Source of the DNA: CAWBCI01 sp963787195
GTDB lineage: Bacteria > Bacteroidota > Bacteroidia > Bacteroidales > JAGOPY01
Assembly (NCBI GenBank): GCA_963787195.1
Contig: CAWBCI010000003.1
Coordinates: forward strand, 62,001 to 126,000
Length of the DNA stretch: 64,000 bases
Direction: 5' to 3'
Shown: positions 17,935 through 29,300 of the stretch, piece by piece
Layout of the letters: each line of letters starts with the position of its first letter
How positions within the stretch are numbered: position 1 is the stretch's first letter
The notes under the pieces: generated by a model
The model's input: only the letters and a program-made list of their open reading frames with translations
What the model was told of the DNA's origin: nothing
The model's database searches: none
Translations under genes and position numbers: made by a program

Positions 17935-20900
17935 ATGTTTAGATTACTGCGTTCTGCAATGAGCTTCTTTTTCTTTTGGTTGATTATATTTAACTTCACT
18001 CCTTACTTAGCTTTATCCCAGCACCAGGCTGACAACTGGATTCAAGGTCAATGGGTTGGAATGAATTTCACCTCAGGAAGTCCTACTTTGTTTTATCCAT
18101 CGCCTTATATTTATGGTGCTGAGTTTGGAAGTGGAAGTATTATGAGTGATACACTTGGGAATCTACTTTTTTACTCTAACGGTGTTAGGGTGTGGAATAA
18201 AAACGGGGATGTCATGTCAAATGGTGAAAATATTTTACCCGGATACGCCAGAACTCAATCCACTGCCATCATTCCAAAATCATTAATTCTAAATGATTAT
18301 TACCTGTTTTCAGTTTCTGCCTTTGATTCTCCTGATGGGATTTATTATTCTATAATCGATATGGATCTTAATGGGGGCTTAGGAGACGTAACTTCTGAAA
18401 AAAATATCAAGTTGACAGGATCAGATAATGCGGTAGAGAAACTTTTTCTGGTTAAAAATCATGATGATTCAGGCTACTGGCTGATAACCAGATTATTTGA
18501 CGATGATCGTTATGCTAGTTATTTTGTCGATAGCAATGGAGTAAGTACGAATCCAATCTATAGTTCTACCGGGATTGAAAGAGGATTTTTTGGTGTCTAT
18601 GGACAAATGAAGGTTTCCTACAATAAAAAATATTTAGTAGCTGCCTATAACCGGGGGGGATATAATACCCAGACAAATCCATTATATTCCTTTGAAATAT
18701 GTGGTTTCAATGATAAAACCGGTAAAATCGATTATATGTACATGATTAATATGTATATAGCATCTGGTGATAAATATAGTAAACCATATGGTTGCGAATT
18801 CTCTCCCGATTCGAAATATTTATATTTAACATTTGACAATACTGATTCACTGGTATATTTAAAACAATATAATATGCTATATATTGAGGATTCAACAGCA
18901 TTTGTGAATTCAGCCATTACCTTGGCTGATAATAGCGGCTGGAGCCTTCAATTATCGAATGATGGAAGAATATATTCATCCGAACCCTCTGAAAATATTC
19001 CAAATCATGAACAATATATGGGAGTAATCAACCGCCCTTGGATGGAAGGACTAAACTGTAATTATATACCAAATCAAATTCAAGTATATCCACGAAAGCC
19101 TAAATGGGACACCCCAAACATCCTCCTCGATTACCTCTACCGCTTCGAATGGGAAGGGGACCAGTGCCAGGGCTCACCGATTCACTTTCTGCCTCATTTT
19201 GTCCCCACTCCCGATAATATCGAATGGAATTTCGGGGAATTAGGCCGGGGTACCATCCACGGAACTTTCATCCTACCTATATCTTTCAGAAATCCCGGGA
19301 TACATACAGGTGTACGGTGAAAGTATGGTACCCAACAGGGAGGTATGAAGAAACCTCAAGGGAAATAGAAATCTATCCCACTCCCCAGCCCAACCTGGGC
19401 CCCGATCAATTGATCTGCGAAGGGGATAATATTAGCCTGGATGCAAATTGCACCGCCGATCTTTTTGTATGGAACCCGGGAGGGACCGGTGGTTCTCAGC
19501 TTACGGTCAGCGACAGCGGGACTTACATTGTCTCGGCTTCATTTATCCAAACCGGCTGTGACGGAAGGATACGATCCACATCGGTTTTTATCCCAAGGTA
19601 GAGATAGATATATCAAATCTGGTCATAACCCCAACTTCATGTCCCGGTTCAAACGGCTCCATTACCGGCCTCATTTTCCAGGGCAGCCCGCCCTTTACCT
19701 GCCTGTGGCAGGACCTGCTGGGCAATGTCTATCGGCACCGACCCCGACCTTTTCAACCTGCCGGCCGGGCAGTACCGGCTTACGGTAACCGATGCAAACG
19801 GCTGTTCGGCCTTGTCGGAGGTTTATACCATTACCGATGCCGGGGATATTCAGATCACTGATGTGCAGACTACCCAGCCCCATTGCGATCATAACGACGG
19901 GATTATTGAAGTCACGGCTACTTCACCATCAGGATCTCCTTTAGAATATACCATTGATGGAGTTAACTGGCAGGCCGCAAATGTATTTGATATGGTTTCA
20001 GGAGGTTCTTATGTTATTCAGGCCCATGATATAAACGGGTGTATCGGTTCCTGGCCTGCTAATCCTGTTGAGCTCACAGCCATTGCCGGCCCTCAACTGA
20101 ACGATACACTGATCACCGACCCGACAGACGGGCAGTCCAACGGGACCATAGAAATCATGGCCACGGCCAATTCAGCCGCATATATCCTATTCTATCGACA
20201 ACGGTAGCAAGCTGGCAAATCGACAACGGTTATTTCAGCGGCCTGCTGGCCGGGAACCTATTATTGCATTATCAAGGATGATTACGGATGTACCTATGAA
20301 TTTACGGTTGAATTAGAGAACATTATCCTGACTTACCTCGATGCCATTGTCTCCCCGGAAGATACTTGCATGGGAGTGGCCGTGAGCGTCCCGATGGAGG
20401 TCAATAATTTCACAGCTGTGGCTTCCTTCCGGCTGAAGCTGACATACAACGCGGCACAGCTGAACTGCGAAGGTTATGCCAACCTGCGTCCTGAACTGAG
20501 CGATGGCTTCCAGGCTGTGATCTCCACCCCGGGTGAAATCACCCTGGACTGGAACGGAACTTCGGGATTGAGCTTTACCGGCCAGACTTCCATACTTGAT
20601 CTGGTCTTTACCCCCCTGCAAGCCGGTTCCTCCGATATCGACTGGTCAACCCAGGTGGCAGACAGCTATTTTAAGCGTATAGACGGCTCAGCCATCTCAG
20701 CCCAGTTCAGCCCCGGGGAGCTGACTATTTATAAGCCCCCTGAGATCATCCTGAATGCAAACAAAACATTATGCGCAGGCCAGACCCTGAGCCTTATGGA
20801 GATCATCCTGTGGACCCAGCCGGAGCTCGCATCAGAATGGACTTTACCCGATGGCCAGGTACAGAATGACAGTCCTTTTATTTTCAATGTCCAGGCATCG

Positions 20901-21498
20901 GATGCCGGGGATTATACCCTGCAGGCCATAGATCAGACCGGTTGCAGCGACCAGAAGACACTGCACCTGGAAGTCAGCCCCATCCCCATAGCCGATTTCC
21001 ATGGCAGCGACACCCTTACTGTCCCTTCGGGCTACCTGCTGGATGCCGGCCAGGGATTATGCATCCTACCACTGGAATACCGGCGACAGCGCCCAAAGCA
21101 TACAAATAGAAAACGAAGGCTGGTACAAGGTGGAGATGGAATCGCAGGCCGGCTGCCTGGGAAGCGATTCAGTTTACATCCTGCTGCAGGCCGAGCAGGA
21201 ACCCGCAAAACGCCTTTACATCCCCAACGCTTTCACCCCTGATGGAGACGGGTTGAATGACTATTTTGCTCCTGTTCCAACGACTGCGCAGATTTCAGAA
21301 TTCAGACTTCAGATTTACGATCGCTGGGGAGCCTTATTCTTCGAAAGCAAAAACCTCAGTCCCGGCTGGGACGGCAACAAAGACCACAAAGCCGCACCGG
21401 CAGGGGTCTACGTCTACAAGATAAACTATACAATTGAAAGTCCCGGCGGAGCGCCGGTAGCCCATGAGGAGGCAGGGACGGTAATGCTGGTGAGATGA
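17935..21498 (+). pseudogene. Large secreted CHU_C (T9SS type B) protein, copy 2, with several frameshifts
   Basis: This paralogue of the gene at 13433 has the same domain order. The N half (17935-19120, QHQADNWIQGQWVGMNFTSG) is AT-rich and intact. At about 19115 the composition switches abruptly to the GC-richer 3' repeat. Open pieces are 17935-19320, 19224-19601, 19725-20207, 20370-21242 and 21001-21498. Visible lesions against copy 1 include shifts at 19240-19320, a lost C near 19564 (GGAAGG against GGCAAGG), a surplus base near 19730, several near 20180-20240 and a surplus A near 21055. Most lesions differ between the copies, so they arose independently or are separate assembly errors. 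The CHU_C C-terminus itself is readable to the stop at 21498. Confidence 0.8.
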
Positions 21499-21510
21499 AT
21501 CTCACCAGAG
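19129..21510 (+). repeat. ~2.37-kb direct repeat, copy 2
   Basis: This is the partner of 14617-16990. It extends past the stop codon into the stop-spanning hairpin and the first AGTGTAG units. Confidence 0.88.
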
Positions 21511-21543
21511 TGTAGAGTGTAGAATGAAGAGTGTAGAGTTTAA
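21487..21543 (+). repeat. Stop-codon hairpin plus AGTGTAG array x5
   Basis: CTGGTGAGAT (21487-21496) pairs with ATCTCACCAG (21499-21508) across a GA loop; the CHU_C stop codon lies in this hairpin. Five heptamers follow at 21509-21543: AGTGTAG, AGTGTAG, AATGAAG, AGTGTAG, AGTTTAA. Confidence 0.88.
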
Positions 21544-21652
21544 GTGATGAACTCTTTAACTTCAACTCACGATTCATTTCATTCCCGGGATTAATTCGAC
21601 TTAATCTTTTCGATTCATCCCGATTATTCGGGACTCTTGAAAAGGTAGTCTC

Positions 21653-21694
21653 ATTGAATTTGCCCTTTGCACTTTGAATTTTGAACTTTGAATT
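21653..21694 (+). repeat. Heptanucleotide array, TTGNANT-type units x6
   Basis: Units are ATTGAAT, TTGCCCT, TTGCACT, TTGAATT, TTGAACT and TTGAATT in constant 7-bp phase. It is the same family as 13296-13330. The rest of the gap 21544-21835 has no gene. Confidence 0.85.
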
Positions 21695-21756
21695 GAAAAC
21701 TGGCCAATCAGACTTGACCAGCTCAATATTAACAAAGAATAATTCATTATTAGACT

Positions 21757-21958
21757 CTAAAAGCCTTTTAGAAAGGAAAAAATTCATAAATTGTAACATT
21801 CTCAACAGAATAAAATACATTAAGACTAAGTGCGCATGGAAAGAAAAACTGATATAAAAATTAAGCGATTACATAAGCTAAGACTAATTCTACTTCTGGG
21901 GATGTTCATTGTAAATATGACGGGCTTTAGTCAGGAGTTTGAGATGCCTGGCTTTATT
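21757..21958 (+). repeat. ~200-bp duplicated leader and signal-peptide segment, copy 1 (copy 2 at 24849-25049)
   Basis: The duplicated block covers about 80 bp of upstream DNA (starting CTAAAAGCCTTTTA, with AATTGTAACATTCTCAACAG) and the first ~41 codons of the gene. It carries promoter, leader and signal peptide as a unit. The middle gene of the trio lacks it. Confidence 0.85.
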
Positions 21959-23272
21959 TATGATCTAACCTCTTGTGATTTTGATTCAGATGGTGCTTAT
22001 GATATTTTAGTTTCCTGCCCTTATTGTGATACTATTGCCATTTTATATAATGATGGAATAGGAAACTTCGATACATATTATTACAATCACAATACTGGTT
22101 TTATTTTATGTGGTCTAATTGATTCGGATAATTTAGAAGATATAATTACCCGAGATGGTTATTATCTGTATTGTATAAAAAATTTAGGTAATCGAATGCT
22201 TAGTGAGAATATTGCAATTTCACAAATTTCAGGTACTTATAGTGTATCACATATTATTGATGTCAATAATGATTCATTAAATGATTTATTATATACCCAC
22301 ACTTCTGACGAATATTGGGGAATATTTAAAAATAATGGAAATTTAACTTTTACAAATGAGATTATTCAATCAGGCAGTTCTACAACAACACCTGCGGTGG
22401 GATTTATAACCGATGATTCTTTGCCGGATATTGTACTGACTTATTCGGCCTTCGACAGATCGTCAGTAAACGTTAACAATGGCAATTTCAATTTTACAGA
22501 GGTGGTTCTGGAACAAACATTCCTTGGTGAAGCCTTCGTCATGGACCTTGACAATCAGGGAACAGAGGATTTTGCCTTTTCGATAAGTTATTCAAAATCA
22601 ATCGCACTATATAAATTTATTGGAAATGACCAGTTTGAATTACAATCCAATTTCTATGCTGAAGGAACTTATCCTATAAGTTCATTTTTACCTGCTGATT
22701 TTAACCAGGACGGATACGATGATTTTGCCATTACCCGGGGCGATTGGTGGAATAGTTCGGATTCCTTGTATATATATATCAATGATCATAATTGGTCATT
22801 CAATTTCCAACAAAGCATATATATAGGCCAACTGGGCTACTTTAAGGCATGTTCATCAGATCTCAATGGAGATTCGTATCCTGATATCTTTATGAAAGGT
22901 TGTAATGGCAACAACATACTAACGCTCCTCTGGAATGATGGCTACGGGAATTTTGGTTTTAAAAATCCGGTTGGAATTGTTGATAATCAATTAAACAGAA
23001 CACATTTTAATGTTTCCCCAAATCCATTTTCATCTCAAACCAGGATAAAACTAAGCGCCGATAAATCAAAGGATATACAGATCATTATAACCAATCTGCT
23101 TGGGCAAATTATTCAAAGAGTTAATCTAAAGGATTTTAATAAGAATAATGATGATTTAATTTATAGATGGGATGGATGCGATTCATCCGGAAATGTTTGT
23201 CCTCCCGGGATATATTTTATAAGCCTCAACTCGAAAACAGGAATTCGGACTGAAAAAGTAGTGAGGCTTTAA
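21836..23272 (+). CDS. Secreted FG-GAP/VCBS-type repeat protein with T9SS sorting domain (first of three)
   Basis: The ATG at 21836 (MERKTDIKIKRL) is preferred over a GTG six bases upstream. The signal peptide is LILLLGMFIVNMTGFSQ. The body of about 370 residues consists of FG-GAP/VCBS-like blades with Asp-rich loops (DFDSDGAYDILVSCPY, DFNQDGYDDFAI, DLNGDSYPDIF), the usual calcium-binding pattern of integrin-like propellers. The C-terminus has a type A T9SS domain (VSPNPFSSQTRIKLS, then CPPGIYFISL). It is a tandem paralogue of the next two genes. Likely a surface-displayed or secreted beta-propeller; no enzyme motif is visible. Confidence 0.88.
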   Translation: MERKTDIKIKRLHKLRLILLLGMFIVNMTGFSQEFEMPGFIYDLTSCDFDSDGAYDILVSCPYCDTIAILYNDGIGNFDTYYYNHNTGFILCGLIDSDNLEDIITRDGYYLYCIKNLGNRMLSENIAISQISGTYSVSHIIDVNNDSLNDLLYTHTSDEYWGIFKNNGNLTFTNEIIQSGSSTTTPAVGFITDDSLPDIVLTYSAFDRSSVNVNNGNFNFTEVVLEQTFLGEAFVMDLDNQGTEDFAFSISYSKSIALYKFIGNDQFELQSNFYAEGTYPISSFLPADFNQDGYDDFAITRGDWWNSSDSLYIYINDHNWSFNFQQSIYIGQLGYFKACSSDLNGDSYPDIFMKGCNGNNILTLLWNDGYGNFGFKNPVGIVDNQLNRTHFNVSPNPFSSQTRIKLSADKSKDIQIIITNLLGQIIQRVNLKDFNKNNDDLIYRWDGCDSSGNVCPPGIYFISLNSKTGIRTEKVVRL

Positions 23273-23445
23273 TGTTTTTTTATATCAAATTGCCTGATTG
23301 TAATATGTTCTGTTTCGATTATTCTGGATTATGAATTTGGAAATGGATAAGATTCAGATACTTTTTAACTCAAATGAAAATATATGAAATATATTCCCGA
23401 ACTTTATCTGAAATCATATTTATCTTTTATAAATATATTAAGACG

Positions 23446-24852
23446 ATGAAACATTTATTCTTGTTTAACATATTAATTTTTTGCTTTCTTGAAATAACAT
23501 TGGCTCAGGAATATACCATGCCATCTTTCGTACATGCTATCGATGCCTGTGATATGGATTTGGATGGGAGCAATGATATAATAATTTCATGTGGTTATTC
23601 TGATTCTCTAATTATTCTTTATAATGATGGAGTTGGTAATTTTGACCTTTATTATTACGATAGGATAACAGGCTCTGCCATTTGTGGATGTATAGATAGC
23701 GACAACTTTCCCGATATTATTGCTGGTAAAGGTCAAATGTATTATTATAAGAATAATGGCGACAGAACTCTTGGTACAGGTGATTCATTAATGGCTTTTT
23801 CTGGAACTTTTAGTTTGTATGAATTATTCGATATGAATGATGATGGGCTAAATGATCTTATTTATGATTTTAATACTTATTGGGGAGTATATAAGAACAA
23901 TGGTAATTTAACTTTTACTAATATTGTCCTGGGTTCTGATGGTGGGCCCGGACATCCTTCTATAGGATTTTTTAACGACGATTCGTTACCTGATATAGTC
24001 GTTTCCTATGATTCCCAATCCCGTTCCGAAGTCTCAAAATATCTGATTAATAACGGTGACTTCAATTTTTCAACTCATCTATTGAATAATATTCGTTATT
24101 CCACTCCATTAGCATCAGAACTCGATAATCTCTTTCCGAATGATCTTGCCTTATTCCTGAGTCCAACGAATGAAGTCCACCTGTATGAAAATACCGGCAA
24201 TGCAAATTTCATTTTCAAAAGCATTTACTATATAAATAATTCTGCTGGTGTGTATCTGGCAGACAAGGGTGATTATAATTGCGATGGATTTGATGATTTT
24301 AGCTATATCCAATGTTTCTGGTCCGGATGTACTGATTCCATTTATATTGAATTAAATGATCAAGACTGGTCGTTTGAGCCAGCACAGCAATATTATATTG
24401 GTACTCTTAATTGGTTCAGGATAAAGTCAATAGATTTAAATGGGGATTCCTATCCTGATTTTTATATGACCGGATATGATTCTAATAATAAGATCAAGAT
24501 ACTTTGGAATAATGGGGATGGTACTTTCTCTTATTTAAACCCTGTAGGAATTTCTGAATCGGGATTTGAAAGAAAAAAGTTAATTGGCATAAGCCCTAAT
24601 CCATTTTGGGAAACCACAAAAATTGCATTTGAATGTATTACTACATCAGATGTTTCGCTTAAGATTATCGATATGCGGGGAATTGATGTGAAAAATCTTA
24701 TAACCGGTCAAACAAAACTGAAAGGCATACATCAAATTATCTGGGATGGAACCGATAATTCCGGCAAAAAATGCAATCCGGGGGTTTATATTATCAGTTT
24801 GAAATTGAATGGGAGACAATATTCACAAAGGGTAATACATATCAGGCACTAA
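23446..24852 (+). CDS. Secreted FG-GAP/VCBS-type repeat protein with T9SS sorting domain (second of three)
   Basis: The frame is open from 23374, but the hydrophobic signal peptide begins at MKHLFLFNILIF, so the ATG at 23446 is chosen. The mature protein parallels its neighbours: EYTMPSFVHAIDACDMDLDG at the N-terminus, blades with DMNDDGLNDLI, DYNCDGFDDFSYI and DLNGDSYPDFYM, and a type A sorting domain (ISPNPFWETTKI, CNPGVYIISL). The signal peptide and the upstream region differ from those of the two flanking paralogues, while the C-terminal half is the close relative of the third gene. Confidence 0.88.
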   Translation: MKHLFLFNILIFCFLEITLAQEYTMPSFVHAIDACDMDLDGSNDIIISCGYSDSLIILYNDGVGNFDLYYYDRITGSAICGCIDSDNFPDIIAGKGQMYYYKNNGDRTLGTGDSLMAFSGTFSLYELFDMNDDGLNDLIYDFNTYWGVYKNNGNLTFTNIVLGSDGGPGHPSIGFFNDDSLPDIVVSYDSQSRSEVSKYLINNGDFNFSTHLLNNIRYSTPLASELDNLFPNDLALFLSPTNEVHLYENTGNANFIFKSIYYINNSAGVYLADKGDYNCDGFDDFSYIQCFWSGCTDSIYIELNDQDWSFEPAQQYYIGTLNWFRIKSIDLNGDSYPDFYMTGYDSNNKIKILWNNGDGTFSYLNPVGISESGFERKKLIGISPNPFWETTKIAFECITTSDVSLKIIDMRGIDVKNLITGQTKLKGIHQIIWDGTDNSGKKCNPGVYIISLKLNGRQYSQRVIHIRH

Positions 24853-25049
24853 AAGCCTTTTATTAATGAAAAAATTCATAAATTGTAACATTCTCAACAG
24901 AATAAATACATTAAGACAAAGTGAGCATGGAAAGAAAAACCGATATAAAAATTAAGCGGTTGCCTAAGCTAAGACTAATTCTACTACTGGGTATGTTCAT
25001 TTTAAATATGACGGGCTTTAGTCAGGAGTTTGAGATGCCTGGCTTTATT
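24849..25049 (+). repeat. ~200-bp duplicated leader and signal-peptide segment, copy 2
   Basis: This is the partner of 21757-21958. It begins at the end of the second paralogue and runs through the first ~41 codons of the third. Confidence 0.85.
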
Positions 25050-26363
25050 CGTTCAATTACCTCATGCGATATGGATCAGGATGGAAGTAATGATATCATT
25101 GTATCCTGTCCATATCAGGATACCCTGGTTATATTATATAATGATGGCTACGGGAACTTTAATATACAGTATTATAATAGATTAGCTGGTGATATTTTGT
25201 GTGGGGATTTCGATGGGGATGAAATTCCAGATATTATATCCGGTAGAGATGGACATTTGTATTTTATTAAAAATAACGGAAATGGTTCATTAGAAGAAAA
25301 TAGTATCATCATGGAAATATCAGGGGCATATACCTTATACAAGTTGGTGGATATGAACAATGATAATTGGAATGATATTGTTTATGATTACCCTGACCAC
25401 TGGGGTATTTTTAAAAATAACGGTGATTTGACACTTTCCAACGAAATAATTGGTACTGGAAACGAAAACAAGCCAGAACCTTTTATCGGATTTCTAAATA
25501 ATGATTCCTTGCCAGATATTCTCGTCTCTTATAGTTATGATTATAATGAAGTTACTAAGTATCAGATAAATAATAATGATTTCGATTTTAATACATATGT
25601 TCTCAACAATATGGCTTTTACTCAAGTAATATCCGAATTAAATAATGAATTTCCAAATGATTTGATTTTGTTTCGAAATCCCACACCGCAGGTTTATCTG
25701 TATGAAAACACCGGTGATGCAAGTTTTGTTTTAAAGGGAATTCACAATACATTAAATACTTATGGTGTAATCTTTACAGATGCAAACGATTACAATCAGG
25801 ATGGATATGATGATTTCAGTTATGTACAGTGTAATTGGGGTAATTGTACGGATTCATTATATATCGAATTAAATGATCAAAACTGGTCATATGAACCAGC
25901 CCAGCAATATTATATCGGGCCAATAATGAGTTTGAAAGTGAATTCAATAGATTTAAATAATGATAATTATCCTGATTTCTATATTGCCGGCTACAGTACA
26001 GATACAAAGATTAAAATTTTATGGAATAATGGGGATGGTACTTTTAGTTATTTAAATCCGGTATCCGTAGGTGAATCGAAGATTAACCCTGATAGTCAAT
26101 TATTTGTCAGTCCTAATCCTTTTACTCGTAAAGTATCAATTGAATTCATTAATAATTCTTCTGATCCAACATCGATTATTATTTCTGATTTGCATGGAAA
26201 TATAATCAATTGCATTTATGATAATCGGATTTTAGTTAAAGGTAAATATAGTCTTGCATGGGATGGTACTGATAATTCAGGTAACCGATGCAGCCCAGGA
26301 ATTTATATTGTCTCTCTATACTCATTTGGAACCCACTGTTCTTCCAAAATAGTTCTTTATTAA
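24927..26363 (+). CDS. Secreted FG-GAP/VCBS-type repeat protein with T9SS sorting domain (third of three, chimeric)
   Basis: The upstream DNA and first ~41 codons nearly match the first paralogue (MERKTDIKIKRL, LILLLGMFILNMTGFSQEFE). From about codon 50 onward the sequence is closest to the second paralogue (DFSYVQCNWGNCTDSLYIEL, EPAQQYYIG, ILWNNGDGTFSYLNPV). The C-terminus is a type A T9SS domain (VSPNPFTRKVSIEF, CSPGIYIVSL). The mosaic indicates recombination among the tandem copies. Its role is as for its siblings. Confidence 0.88.
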   Translation: MERKTDIKIKRLPKLRLILLLGMFILNMTGFSQEFEMPGFIRSITSCDMDQDGSNDIIVSCPYQDTLVILYNDGYGNFNIQYYNRLAGDILCGDFDGDEIPDIISGRDGHLYFIKNNGNGSLEENSIIMEISGAYTLYKLVDMNNDNWNDIVYDYPDHWGIFKNNGDLTLSNEIIGTGNENKPEPFIGFLNNDSLPDILVSYSYDYNEVTKYQINNNDFDFNTYVLNNMAFTQVISELNNEFPNDLILFRNPTPQVYLYENTGDASFVLKGIHNTLNTYGVIFTDANDYNQDGYDDFSYVQCNWGNCTDSLYIELNDQNWSYEPAQQYYIGPIMSLKVNSIDLNNDNYPDFYIAGYSTDTKIKILWNNGDGTFSYLNPVSVGESKINPDSQLFVSPNPFTRKVSIEFINNSSDPTSIIISDLHGNIINCIYDNRILVKGKYSLAWDGTDNSGNRCSPGIYIVSLYSFGTHCSSKIVLY

Positions 26364-26381
26364 CCAATCAATTCTTTAATT

Positions 26382-29300
26382 ATGTTTAAGTTAAAATTTT
26401 TATGCCTTGTTATCCCTTTAGCTCTAATATTAAGTAAATGGACCAATGCTCAGATTGTTAAAGTACAGGCCATTGATAGTGTTTTAGTTAACATAGTGGC
26501 TGATGATTCTTTGAATTTCAATGTTTATTTGTATCCTGATATATGCAGAGATAATAATTTCGATGTTACTCCCTATCTTAATGTACAAAACCCTTATGAT
26601 TCAGCCTGGATTTTCTTTGTTGATTTATTTCCGGAAAAAGGATGGGGTCACCGATGCAAATACATTCTTGTAGATAAATTGTTAGGGCAACTTACTATAT
26701 TAAATGACAATATCCCACCTAGACTCTATTGGCTGACTTGGGAAGAAATTTCTGTTCCTTTCCCTCATCAGGTTGTTATCCAGTCAACAGATACAACTTT
26801 TAAAACTAATAGCAGTTACGAACCTGATCCAAATAAATACGCATTACTTGTTACCTGGAATGCATGGGAAGATACGGCACGATGGAATAATTTAAGCCAC
26901 ATTTATACTGGACTAAAGTTAACATATGGATTTAAGGATGAAAATATTTTCGTTCTTTCAGATGATGGCATGTTTAATCGAGAAACACAAGATCTGGATT
27001 TGGATAACATAGATAGTGATTGTGATTTTGACGGACCTTGTACCAAAGATTCAATTCGTGATATTTTAACTTATTTCCAAACAGAATTGGATGGGGATGA
27101 TATTTTTCTTTTTTATGTTACTACCCATGGCGATACGCTTGATGGAGATCCAAATGATACAACTGCCCTGGTATTATGGGATTCATTACTTTGGGATTAT
27201 GAGTTGGAGGAAATGGTTGAAAACATTCATTGTTCGCAAAAAATATTTTGTATTGATGCCTGTTATGCTGGCGGGTTTATTGATGAGCTTTCCCGAGATC
27301 ATTCAGTTATAAACGTACCTGTGCCACGACATGTTGAAACACTCCGAACTTGGAGAAATTTTGATTTCTTTTCTTATGCATGGGGCACAGCTGTGAGAGG
27401 TTGGCATCCAAAAAATGCAATAGAACCTTATTATGCTGATTACAAAGTTGGTATGCATCCTGATTTACAACAAGTTTACTTTAAATGGAACAAACCTGAT
27501 ACAATACCTGACTTGATAAGTTTTGGAGGAAATGAAGATGGATTTATTCAATTTGGTGAAGTTTTTAATTATGCGAAGTATTTAGACGGACAAACAATGG
27601 TTTCAGGAATTGAATTTATTAATGATGGTTTTCGCGGCGACCTCCTCACACTCAACGGCATTGAAGGGAGAGTGGATACTACACAAAGTGTAAGCGGACC
27701 TTTTTTAATTGGGCGAAAACTTACGCTCGCTCCGGGTGTGACCTTAAATCAAAACGGTTCAGTTAAGTTCTATTTAAATAAGGGCTCCGAAATTTATGTT
27801 AGTGAAGGCGCCACCTTCAGTCCCTGGGGACATTTTGCTGATATAATCGGTTGCAGTGGAGAAAGTCTGATAAGGGTAAAAGGAAATCTGCGTTTATCTT
27901 CCATGGACTTTTCTGCCTCAGCCGGTGCAGTTCTCAATATCAGTTTTGAAAATACTGAAAATGAATATTCGTTTTCTCATTTTGATTTTAACAATTGCCG
28001 GATCAAAGCAGTGACCAAATCCCTTTCATTTGATGAAAGTTCATTTACAAATTCATCACTTCAATATTCCATCGGAGACCTGGTTCTTTCGAAAAAAAAT
28101 ACATTTACAAACAGCACAGTCAGTCTGTCCCATCCGGGTTCTCACTCATCATCTTGCAAAATCTATGGAAATATTTTTAACAATACTTCTTCTTTAAACG
28201 AAAACGCGGTCATTACTATAGAAGAATACCCTTATTTTTTAATAGACAGCAACCAAATTCACTACAACTCGAAAAGGGGCATAGAGTTATTTTATGCCGG
28301 AGCATCTGCGCTTGGAGACAAAACTATAGTTAATAACCTCATACAGTTTACGGGCACTCCTTCACAGGAATATTCGGAATTAGGAGTGCATTCTTACATG
28401 AGTAATGTCACGATCAAAAAGAATACAATATCCGGAAATGATTACGGAATTGCAGGATTTCACAGAAGTAACTTAATTGTCATAGGCGATTCGAGCGCGG
28501 AATATAGTGAAGAGACTCAACAGATTATTAATAATACCATTAGTCAGTGCGTTTTTAATACTGCAAGTTTTCCATTGGATTTTTCATATAATGTGGTAGG
28601 GACAACATATACAAGCGAATATCCCTATATCAAAACGGTCGAATATGAGGAAATAAAGAACGAAACGGGAGGATGCCCTGATTGGTCGGGAGAACCAACT
28701 TATATTGTGGAGAACAACTGCTGGATAAATTCAATGCAAGATCCTTCTGAAAGATTGCTGCCGGTTGGTGCCTATGATTGGGACCCGGTGTGGTGCCCGC
28801 CTGATCCTGCATATACAAATGAAAAGACCGGAGAGGCATTGTATTATAGCGCATTATCCGAAATTGAAAACGGAACATATCCAGTTGCTGAGTCTATTTT
28901 CAAACAGGTGATAAATGAATATCCGGTAAGCATATATTCTCAAGCATCAATTAAAGGATTATTCGACCTGAATCCTTTAATTTATCAGGATTATACAACA
29001 TTAAAGGTATACTGCGATAGTCTGGCTGCAAATCCGGGTGACAGTTTACTTGGCAAAACCGCAGAGTGGCTATCGCTTCACTGCAATATAAAGGGAGGGG
29101 AATATCAAGGCGCTATTAATTCATTGGATTCAATAATAAGTAATCCCGGGTCATCCTCCGATTCAATTTTTGCATTGATTGATCTGGATTATGTATTTAC
29201 AAAATTAGAGGACACATCCATGCTTAAATCATCTGTATTAAGCAGTAAATATTTTGATATCATCTCAAAAACTCCGGAACAATATAGCCGGCAACGTCTG

